A DNA stretch of 64,000 nt from Brevundimonas intermedia (GTDB lineage Bacteria > Pseudomonadota > Alphaproteobacteria > Caulobacterales > Caulobacteraceae), in NCBI RefSeq assembly GCF_004614235.1, contig NZ_SPVH01000006.1:1426001-1490000 (forward strand), in the 5' to 3' direction. Of the stretch, positions 57,801 to 64,000 are shown one piece after another (positions within the stretch are counted from its first letter, which is position 1; each line of letters begins with the position of its first letter). A program made the position numbers and the translations under genes. The notes beneath the pieces were generated by a model, which did no database searches, was not told the origin of the DNA, and saw nothing but the letters and a program-made list of their open reading frames with translations.

Positions 57801-58324
57801 TGTACCAGCAGATGCTGGAGGACGCGGTCGCGGAACTGCGCGAGAAGGGCGAGGGGCTGACCGTGGATCGCGGCTGGTCGCCGTCGATCAATGTCGGCGC
57901 TTCCGTGCTGATTCCAGAGGAATACGTCCCGGACCTGAACGTTCGTCTGAGCCTGTACCGCCGCCTGTCCGACGCCGAACAGGCCGAGGATCGCGAGGCC
58001 CTGGCCGCCGAACTGATCGACCGGTTCGGGCCGTTGCCGGACGAGGCGCAGCAACTGCTGAAGATCGTCGGCATCAAGTCGAACTGCCGTCGGGCCTGTA
58101 TCGAGAAGATCGACATCGGGCCGCGGGGCGCGGTGCTGACGCTGCGCGACAATAGCTTCCCGAACCCGATGGGTCTGGTGGGGCTGATCCAGAAGAACCA
58201 GGCGTTCTGGAAAATTCGACCGGATCAGAAGATCGTCGTGACGGGCGACTGGCCGACGGCGGAAGAGCGGCTGAAGGTTGCGGAGCGGATCACCGCCGAC
58301 CTGGCGCGGGTGGCGGGGGCGTAA
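54869..58324 (+). CDS. mfd: transcription-repair coupling factor Mfd
   Basis: A 1151-residue DNA translocase that removes stalled RNA polymerase and recruits UvrA. The N-terminal UvrB-homology module (about 1-340) has [19 protein letters not shown] and [14 protein letters not shown]. The RNA polymerase-interacting domain (about 480-560) contains [13 protein letters not shown]. The RecG-like translocase has [79 protein letters not shown] (TRG included) and the C-terminal D7. Length matches. It is translated together with sdhE and is convergent with popA. Confidence 0.96.
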   Translation: [1151 protein letters not shown]

Positions 58325-58328
58325 GCCC

Positions 58329-59636
58329 TCAGCGGGTCTTTTCGAACAGGTCGGCGGAGGCGCGTTCCAAGAGGGCGGCGGCGCTTTCGTTCGGCTGCAT
58401 CTCGGCGGCGCCCACATCGAACTCGGCGACGAAGGGCGAGCGGTCGGGGCCGGCGTCGAAGGCGGTGCAGCCGATGACGGCGGCGATCCGTTCGGCGGCC
58501 AGACGCGCCGGCTCGGCGTGGGTGGCGGGCAGGGCCAGGGCGAACACTTCCTTGGCCAGGCGGGCAGGGGTGTCTTCGACCCGCACCAGGCGCGAGACCA
58601 TGGCCCCGATCTGGGGCATGGCGCGGTCCAGCCAGCCGCCCTGACGCGCCCAGGTGACGGATTCGGTTTCGCGAACGCGCAGCACGCAGACGGACAGCGG
58701 GCGTTTGCGCGCGCGCGACGCCTCAGCGACGCGACCCAGGTGGCTGGCGAACAGTTCGGGCGTGAACAGGCCCGTCGCGGGATCCATCAGCTCCAGGCTG
58801 CGCACCGAATCCAGTGTCTTGCGGATGCCCAGGTGGGTGCGGTGTGCGCCAGCCAGGGCCAGGATGCGTTCGGCCGTCTCGCCCTCCGGCGTGTCGGCCG
58901 AGGCGACGTCGGCGAAGCCGCGGTTGAACAGCTCCGACAGACTGATCTCGTTCTTGCCGCGCAGATAGAGCATCAGCGGGATGTGATAGAGGCGCGTGTT
59001 GCGCTTCATGCCCGCCGCGATGGACAGGGCCGGGGCATGATCTTCGGCGCCCCATAGGACGGCCGCGTCGAACGGGCTTTCGTGCAGATAGTCGAAGGCC
59101 GTGTAGGGGGTGGGGGCGGCGACGACTTCGACGCCCGCAGCGGTCAGGGCGTTGGACAGGGCCAGGAAGCGGCGATCCGCGACGCCGGCGGCCAGGATCC
59201 GCAGCGGGCCGTCGTCATCGAAACGGACATCCAGCTTTATGTCCTGCTTTGCAAAGGTGGTCACCCGCAGGTGAAACTCTTCCTCGGCGATGGCGGCGCG
59301 ACCCAATTGCTCCAGCCGCAGGGCGGCCTGGGCCGGATGGGGCGGGGTGGACATGGTCAGGTCCGCGCCCTGCACCGAATCAGGCCGGGCGCCGATGACC
59401 AAGATCGGCAAGCGGCGCGGCTCCGCCGCCGCGCGAAGGCGGGTCGCCACGTCCAGGCCAAAGGCAGCGATGTCGATGATGGCGGCTTCCAGCGGGAAAT
59501 CCTGCAGCGTCATCTCGGCCGAGACGAGGTCGCGCGCCGTGACGGTGGGCCAGCCCAGCGCGTCCAGCCCCGCAGCGAGCGGCCCGATCCGGCCGTCGTC
59601 AGCCGCCAGGATCAATACACGCGCGTCGAAAGCCAA
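58329..59636 (-). CDS. popA: PopA-like response regulator with degenerate GGDEF domain
   Basis: A 435-residue protein with the PleD/PopA layout. First receiver (1-120, putative acceptor Asp55 in AAIIDIAAFG), second receiver-like domain (about 143-270), then a GGDEF-fold domain (about 280-435). Aligned to PleD, the c-di-GMP-binding I-site is intact (Arg352-V-E-Asp355), but the active-site GGEEF is replaced by AKEVF (361-365). This is the state known for Caulobacter PopA, a c-di-GMP effector that helps bring RcdA/CtrA to ClpXP at the pole. It is convergent with mfd. Identification rests on architecture and motifs. Confidence 0.75.
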   Translation of the reverse strand: MAFDARVLILAADDGRIGPLAAGLDALGWPTVTARDLVSAEMTLQDFPLEAAIIDIAAFGLDVATRLRAAAEPRRLPILVIGARPDSVQGADLTMSTPPHPAQAALRLEQLGRAAIAEEEFHLRVTTFAKQDIKLDVRFDDDGPLRILAAGVADRRFLALSNALTAAGVEVVAAPTPYTAFDYLHESPFDAAVLWGAEDHAPALSIAAGMKRNTRLYHIPLMLYLRGKNEISLSELFNRGFADVASADTPEGETAERILALAGAHRTHLGIRKTLDSVRSLELMDPATGLFTPELFASHLGRVAEASRARKRPLSVCVLRVRETESVTWARQGGWLDRAMPQIGAMVSRLVRVEDTPARLAKEVFALALPATHAEPARLAAERIAAVIGCTAFDAGPDRSPFVAEFDVGAAEMQPNESAAALLERASADLFEKTR

Positions 59637-59749
59637 GCCGGTCGTCTCCGTAAGTCGCCGCGCCCATAGCCAGCCGGAGACGCGCAGACCATAGCGACGA
59701 GGGTGTTAAGGATGCAATGTCACGGCGGGCGGAACCAAGGCGTCCACGA

Positions 59750-59780
59750 GAAAGTCCGTCCTCACGCGGATGAGACTTTC
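59750..59780. promoter_or_regulatory. dyad in the popA-yihY divergent region
   Basis: GAAAGTC (59750-59756) and GACTTTC (59774-59780) are exact inverted repeats with 17 bases between. The downstream ATCCGCTAGGTTCC includes a GCTANAWC-like element (GCTAGGTT) ahead of the YihY gene. It could be an operator or leader hairpin; nothing links it to a specific regulator. Confidence 0.35.
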
Positions 59781-59825
59781 GCGACCGACGAAATCCGCTA
59801 GGTTCCGCCGCTTGTTGCAACGGTT

Positions 59826-60779
59826 GTGGGGACCGGCTTGAGCGAACAGCTGACACGATCGGTCCTGAAGGCGCCTGGATTCTGGGGCGGACTGGCCGTG
59901 CGGGCTTTCACCCGCAGTTGGGGACGCGACGTCATGCTCTATACGGGCGGGGTGTCGTTCTTCGCCCTGCTGGCGGTGTTTCCTGCCATCGCCATTCTGA
60001 TCGGCTTCTACAAGCTGGGTCTGTCGATCAGCGAGGTCAGCGCCCAGGCGGCCGCCCTGTCGGATCTGCTGCCCAAGGCCGCGCAGAACATCTTCCAGGG
60101 CGAGATCACGCGGCTGAGCAACGCCTCGGCGCGGACAGTGTCGGCCCAGAGCGCCTTTGCGCTGTTCGTCGGCGCCTATGCAGCGCACAGGGGATTCAAG
60201 GCCTTGCTGGCGGGGTTGAACCTGATCCATGACGAGACCGAACCGCATGGGTTCTTCAAGTTCAACCTGCTGGCCTTCTTCGTCGCCATCTTCGCCTTTG
60301 CGCTGTTCACCGTTGTGTCCGGCGCGGTCGTGACAGTGCGGATTCTGGCCCATGCGTCGGCAGCTGCGGGATCGCCAATGCGCAGCGGGATTGCGCCGCT
60401 GGACGCCTTTCTGCCCGCCGTCGGACTCGTGATCGGGCTGACGCTGCTCTATCGCTACGCCATGAGCCACCGGACCCCGGTGGCCTGGCTGCCGGCGACG
60501 GCGGGCGGTCTGGTGGCGACGCTGATGTCGGTCGTGTCGTCGTGGCTGTGCGCCATCTATGTCGAGCAGATTGCGCCCCTGGGGGCCACCTATGGGTCGG
60601 TCGGCGCCGTGGTGGTCCTGCTGATCTGGCTGTCGTGGAACGTCAACGCCATCTTCTATGGCGGGGCCTTCGCGACCGAGATGGAGCTGGCGGCCAGGGC
60701 GCAGGCGGTAGCCGACCAGGAACTGGCCAGCGTGGTCAATCTGTCGGAACGTCGCGCTATTCGCCGGTCTCGACCGTAA
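59826..60779 (+). CDS. YihY/BrkB-family inner membrane protein
   Basis: A 317-residue protein with six hydrophobic helices and the YihY hallmark positions: RDVMLYTGGVSFFALLAVFPAIAILIGFY at the N-terminus, GLNLIHDETEPHGFFKFNLLAFFVAIFAF in the middle, and ATYGSVGAVVVLLIWLSWNVNAIFYGGAFATEME at the end. GTG 59826 is used; TTG 59838 (after GGGGA) is the alternative. The family was once called ribonuclease BN in error; its role (transport or envelope) is unknown. Its last 23 bases overlap the convergent tusA gene. Confidence 0.87.
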   Translation: MGTGLSEQLTRSVLKAPGFWGGLAVRAFTRSWGRDVMLYTGGVSFFALLAVFPAIAILIGFYKLGLSISEVSAQAAALSDLLPKAAQNIFQGEITRLSNASARTVSAQSAFALFVGAYAAHRGFKALLAGLNLIHDETEPHGFFKFNLLAFFVAIFAFALFTVVSGAVVTVRILAHASAAAGSPMRSGIAPLDAFLPAVGLVIGLTLLYRYAMSHRTPVAWLPATAGGLVATLMSVVSSWLCAIYVEQIAPLGATYGSVGAVVVLLIWLSWNVNAIFYGGAFATEMELAARAQAVADQELASVVNLSERRAIRRSRP

Positions 60780-60987
60780 GACGCAGCAGGCCTTCCGTTT
60801 CTTCGACCGCAATCATCCGGCCGTTCTTCTGAGACATCAGGAAGGGCACATCGATCCGCGCCATAGGGTCGGTGGCCAACAGGATGAAGCGCGAGCCGGC
60901 CGCAGCGCCGGCTATCGCCTTCATCAGTTTGAGACTGGGCACGGGGCAGCGGTGGCCCTTTGCGTCGACGACGACGGGATCGCTCAC
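60757..60987 (-). CDS. tusA: TusA-like sulfurtransferase/SirA family protein
   Basis: A 76-residue protein with the TusA fold: VDAKGHRCPVPSLKLMKAI holds the conserved CPxP with the sulfur-accepting cysteine (residue 14), followed by RFILLATDPMARIDVPFLMSQKNG. Family members relay persulfide sulfur for tRNA thiolation or molybdenum cofactor; here the client is unknown. GTG 60987 overlaps the cinA stop, so the two are co-translated. Sulfur trafficking could connect it to the two desulfurases of the window (inference). Confidence 0.87.
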   Translation of the reverse strand: MSDPVVVDAKGHRCPVPSLKLMKAIAGAAAGSRFILLATDPMARIDVPFLMSQKNGRMIAVEETEGLLRLTVETGE

Positions 60988-61472
60988 GCCAACCGGTCCG
61001 CCAGCATGTCCAGAGCGACGCGGACGCTGGCCAGGCGAACGGCGTCGCGGCCGATGTCGCCGAATCGCTCTTCGCGGTGGATCAGGCCTGCGGGACCGCA
61101 GGCGGCGAAATGCACCAGGCCGACCGGCTTCTCGTCCGATCCGCCGCTGGGGCCGGCGACGCCGGTGATCGAGACCGAGACGGCGGCGAGCGACCGGGCG
61201 ACGGCGCCCAGGGCCATGGCGCGGGCGGTCGCCTCGGACACCGCCCCGTGGGCGGCCAGGGTCGCCTCCGGGACGTCCAGCATCTGCATCTTGGCGTCGT
61301 TGCTATAGGTGACGAAGCCCCTGTCCAGCGCGGAAGATGAGCCGGGAATTTCTGTCAGGGCCGCCGCGACCAGGCCGCCGGTGCAGCTTTCGGCCGTGGC
61401 CAGCATCAGGCCGCGTTCGGTCGCGGTTGCGACGATCTGTTGCGCCTTGCGCTGGATGTCTTGGGCAAACAT
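60984..61472 (-). CDS. cinA: CinA C-terminal-type nicotinamide-nucleotide amidohydrolase
   Basis: A 162-residue protein equal to the PncC domain of CinA, which deamidates NMN to nicotinic acid mononucleotide. Conserved: TAESCTGGLVAAALTEIPGSS, GFVTYSNDAKMQMLDV, HGAVSEATARAMALGA and SITGVAGPSGGSDEKPVGLVHFA. The N-terminal MoeA-like COG1058 domain of long CinA is absent. ATG 61472 is chosen from the family length; the frame remains open upstream to 61598. It is divergent from the membrane/synthase fusion gene. Confidence 0.92.
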   Translation of the reverse strand: MFAQDIQRKAQQIVATATERGLMLATAESCTGGLVAAALTEIPGSSSALDRGFVTYSNDAKMQMLDVPEATLAAHGAVSEATARAMALGAVARSLAAVSVSITGVAGPSGGSDEKPVGLVHFAACGPAGLIHREERFGDIGRDAVRLASVRVALDMLADRLA

Positions 61473-61512
61473 GGCCTTTTCATAGGCTGCGAGTCCCGCT
61501 CTAACCAGAGCC

Positions 61513-63801
61513 ATGACCGAGGCTGTCGATCCGCTGAGCCCCTCCGCCAAGACATGGGATCGCACCCAGCCGATCCTGTTCGCCGTCGCCATCTTCACCT
61601 CGGCCTGTCTGGTCTTCGTCGTCCAGCCGATGGTGACGAAGCTGGTGCTGCCGACGCTGGGCGGTTCGCCGTCGGTGTGGAACGCATCGATGGTCTTCTT
61701 CCAGACCGCGCTTCTGGCGGGATACGCCTATGCGCACCTGTTGCAGCGCATCCCGACGATGCGGGTGCAGGTGGGGGTGCATTTGGGGCTGCTGATCCTG
61801 GCGGCGCTCTTCCTGCCGTTGCAGATCAGCGGCCTGTTGGGCGATCCCGATCCGGCGCGGCCAGCGCTGTGGCTGTTGGCGACCCTGGCGCTGTCGGTGG
61901 GCGCGCCGTTCGCGGTGCTGTCGGCGACCGCACCCTTGCTGCAGGCCTGGTATGCGCGGGTGCGCGCGGGCCATGCGGACGGCAAGAACCCCTATGTGCT
62001 CTATGCCGCGTCCAACCTGGGCAGTTTCCTGGCGCTGCTGGCTTATCCGGTGCTGATCGAGCCGCTGGCCAGTCTGTCGGACCAACGGATCGGCTGGAGC
62101 CTCGGCTATGGCCTGTTCGTGCTGATGGTGGTGATACTCGGGGTGCAGGTGTGGCGGCGGCGCGAGGTCGGGACCGCCGATCCGGCGCCGCTGACGATCA
62201 GCCCGCCTATCGCCTGGCGCGAGAAGGGGATGCTGGTGCTGCTGGCCGCCGCGCCGTCCAGCCTGATGCTGGGGGTGACGGCGCACCTGACCACGGACGT
62301 GGCCTCGGCGCCCTTCCTGTGGGTCATACCGCTGGCGCTGTATCTGCTGACCTTCGTGATCGCCTTCCAGACGCGACCGGCCATTCCGCCGGCCTTGGGC
62401 CTGGGACTGCACGGCGCGATGGCGGCGGCGTGCGCGGCCCTGATCGCGTTTCGAACCGGCGAGTGGCTGCTGGTCTTCACGGTCAATCTGGCGGCCTTCT
62501 TCTTCACGGCCCTGATGTGTCACCAGAGGCTGGCGGCGCGGCGGCCGGCGCCCGATCGGCTGACGGAATTCTATCTGCTGCTGTCGTTGGGCGGGGTCGT
62601 TGGCGGGGTCTTCAACGGCCTGATCGCGCCGGCCGTCTTCAACATGGTGTGGGAGTATCCGCTGGTTCTGGTCGCGGCGGGGCTGTTGCGGCCCTGGAGC
62701 CGTCGCGAGATTCGGCCGTGGGAGATCATCTGCTGCGTCGCGGGCGTGGTCATCGCCTTTCTGGGGCCGCTGTCGATGGAGGCTGTGCGCTATGCGCCCG
62801 ATGTGCGTGCGGCGATCCCGGATGCGCAGCTGGTGCGTATCGCGCAGGGCGTACTGGGCGTCGCGACGCTGTTCGCCTTTCTGGTGCGGGACCGGGCGGT
62901 GCTGTTCACCGTGGTTCTGGCCTCGATCGTCTGGTCCGGTTACCACCTTGCGCGCGGTTATGACTGGGCCCTGTCGGAGCGCAGCTTCTTTGGCGTGATG
63001 CGGGTGGCCAAGATCGATGATCCGCTGATGGGCGGGCCGGTCCACGTCCTGATGCACGGCACGACCTTGCATGGGGCGCAGGCGCAAGGTGCGCAGAACC
63101 TGTGTCAGCCGACCCTCTATTACGCGACCTCCACACCCTTGGGGCAGGCGATGCTGCAGATGCAGGCGCGCCGTCTGGACGGGGCGCGGGTCGGGGTGGT
63201 GGGCCAGGGATCTGGGGCCATGGCGGCCTACAAGCGGGCGCAGGACCAGCTGACCTTCTTCGAGATCGATCCGATGGTGGATTGGCTGTCGCGTGATCCC
63301 GAATGGTTCAGCTTCATCAACGGGTGCGCGGATGGGCCGGTGCGGACGGTGATGGGAGATGCGCGCCTGACGATGGATCGCGAGCCGGCGGGATCCTACG
63401 ACCTGCTGGTCATCGACGCCTTCTCGTCCGACGCCGTGCCGACGCACCTGCTGACGGTCGAGGCGATCCGGGGCTATCTGCGGCTGCTGGCGCCGGATGG
63501 GGTCATGGTGCTGCACCTGTCCAACCGGAACCTGGAGATCACCCTACCGGCCGAGGCGGCGGCGCAGGCGCTGAAGGTTCCGCATCTGCATCAGGTCTAT
63601 ATCGAGCAGTCGGGCCAGGGGGACATGGCCGAGGCCTCGACCGAGGCCCTGCTGATCGGCAAAAGCCAGGCGTCGCTGGAGGGTTTCAGCGAGGATGGGC
63701 GGTGGAGCACGCTGTCGCCGACGACCGTTCGTCCGTGGACGGATGATTACGTCAATCTGTTCGGATCACTGGTCCGGCAGATGGAGATGGTGGCGCGTTA
63801 G
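61513..63801 (+). CDS. multi-helix membrane protein fused to a spermidine-synthase-like domain
   Basis: A 762-residue two-part protein. Residues 20-470 hold about twelve hydrophobic helices ([48 protein letters not shown] is typical of this fusion family). The C-terminal part (about 480-762) is a SpeE-like Rossmann methyltransferase fold: [32 protein letters not shown], and [24 protein letters not shown]. The catalytic Asp pair of aminopropyltransferases is partly kept (EIDP, IDAF). The substrate is unknown. It is convergent with ispF. Confidence 0.86.
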   Translation: MTEAVDPLSPSAKTWDRTQPILFAVAIFTSACLVFVVQPMVTKLVLPTLGGSPSVWNASMVFFQTALLAGYAYAHLLQRIPTMRVQVGVHLGLLILAALFLPLQISGLLGDPDPARPALWLLATLALSVGAPFAVLSATAPLLQAWYARVRAGHADGKNPYVLYAASNLGSFLALLAYPVLIEPLASLSDQRIGWSLGYGLFVLMVVILGVQVWRRREVGTADPAPLTISPPIAWREKGMLVLLAAAPSSLMLGVTAHLTTDVASAPFLWVIPLALYLLTFVIAFQTRPAIPPALGLGLHGAMAAACAALIAFRTGEWLLVFTVNLAAFFFTALMCHQRLAARRPAPDRLTEFYLLLSLGGVVGGVFNGLIAPAVFNMVWEYPLVLVAAGLLRPWSRREIRPWEIICCVAGVVIAFLGPLSMEAVRYAPDVRAAIPDAQLVRIAQGVLGVATLFAFLVRDRAVLFTVVLASIVWSGYHLARGYDWALSERSFFGVMRVAKIDDPLMGGPVHVLMHGTTLHGAQAQGAQNLCQPTLYYATSTPLGQAMLQMQARRLDGARVGVVGQGSGAMAAYKRAQDQLTFFEIDPMVDWLSRDPEWFSFINGCADGPVRTVMGDARLTMDREPAGSYDLLVIDAFSSDAVPTHLLTVEAIRGYLRLLAPDGVMVLHLSNRNLEITLPAEAAAQALKVPHLHQVYIEQSGQGDMAEASTEALLIGKSQASLEGFSEDGRWSTLSPTTVRPWTDDYVNLFGSLVRQMEMVAR

Positions 63802-64000
63802 GGCGCCGGCAGTTCGACGGTCGCCACGGCCTGGGCGGCCAGGCCTTCGCCGCGTCCGGTGAAGCCAAGCCCTTCAGTCGTTGTGGCCTTGACGCTGACG
63901 GCGTCGAGCGGGAGGTCCAGCAGGGCGGCGATGCGGTCGCGCATGGCCTGGCGATGCGGCTTCACCTTGGGTCGCTCGCAGATCAGGGTGACATCGACGT
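63798..64000 (-). CDS. ispF: 2-C-methyl-D-erythritol 2,4-cyclodiphosphate synthase, C-terminal part
   Basis: Only the last 66 residues are inside the window; the gene continues past base 64000. [24 protein letters not shown] and [26 protein letters not shown] are the C-terminal IspF signature (non-mevalonate isoprenoid pathway). In many alphaproteobacteria IspF is fused to IspD; the window does not show whether this is so here. The stop overlaps the convergent gene's stop region (63798-63801). Confidence 0.93.
   Translation of the reverse strand, partial: VDVTLICERPKVKPHRQAMRDRIAALLDLPLDAVSVKATTTEGLGFTGRGEGLAAQAVATVELPAP

Overview
The window is a gene-dense, GC-rich (hand-counted lines mostly 62-77% G+C) stretch of an alphaproteobacterial chromosome. 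It is most likely from Caulobacterales, probably Brevundimonas or a close relative. The evidence is a PopA-type degenerate GGDEF regulator, an imuA-imuB-dnaE2 mutagenesis cassette behind a GAAC-N7-GAAC LexA box, Caulobacter-like promoter elements, two-gene-apart cysteine desulfurases in a long iscR-suf operon, and an mreBCD-mrdA-rodA elongasome operon. The species assignment is inference.

Layout. 1-0.44 kb: 3'-truncated alpha/beta hydrolase (minus). 0.5-8.4 kb: iron-sulfur assembly operon iscR-iscS-sufB-[antitoxin-toxin]-sufC-sufD-sufS-sufT-sufA-tfoX-like, with nearly every junction overlapping by 1-22 bases. A type II toxin-antitoxin pair sits seamlessly between sufB and sufC. 8.4-12.1 kb (minus): DEAD-box RNA helicase, diguanylate cyclase and a PlsC-type acyltransferase. 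12.3-18.0 kb: SOS-controlled imuA-imuB-dnaE2. 18.1-18.6 kb (minus): a histone-H1-like Ala/Lys/Pro protein. 18.7-21.4 kb: prmA and pepP. 21.4-23.2 kb (minus): cNMP-binding/patatin protein. 23.2-24.0 kb: a gene-free, repeat-rich, highly structured spacer.

24.0-29.1 kb: serS (with an unusual low-GC in-frame insert), a small lipoprotein, surE, pcm, a small OmpA-like protein and an NlpD-like LysM/LytM lipoprotein. 29.2-32.1 kb: yajC-secD-secF, closed by a strong terminator. 32.2-35.1 kb: small lipoprotein, aspartate aminotransferase (minus), a VTT/DedA-like membrane protein and a hemerythrin-domain protein. 35.3-41.4 kb: mreB, mreC, mreD, mrdA (PBP2), rodA. 41.5-43.8 kb: two adjacent acyl-CoA dehydrogenase genes. 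43.8-45.1 kb (minus): YegD-like Hsp70. 45.3-46.3 kb: an AT-richer orphan coiled-coil protein next to tRNA-Ser(UGA).

46.4-50.5 kb: rlpA, then tmk-holB-tatD-MBL hydrolase, translationally coupled. 50.6-54.4 kb (minus): FAD-dependent dehydrogenase and recG. 54.5-58.3 kb: sdhE-mfd. 58.3-59.6 kb (minus): popA. 59.8-63.8 kb: YihY membrane protein, cinA-tusA (minus) and a membrane/spermidine-synthase-like fusion. The right edge holds the 3' part of ispF (or ispDF) on the minus strand.

Functional themes are Fe-S cluster supply, SOS mutagenesis and repair (imuB, dnaE2, recG, mfd), envelope growth (mre/rod, rlpA, nlpD, Sec auxiliary proteins) and c-di-GMP cell-cycle control. The most notable anomalies are the toxin-antitoxin pair inside the suf operon, the serS insertion, palindromic repeats that supply gene signals, and compositional mosaicism in dnaE2. 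No CRISPR array, prophage, IS transposase or rRNA operon was seen.
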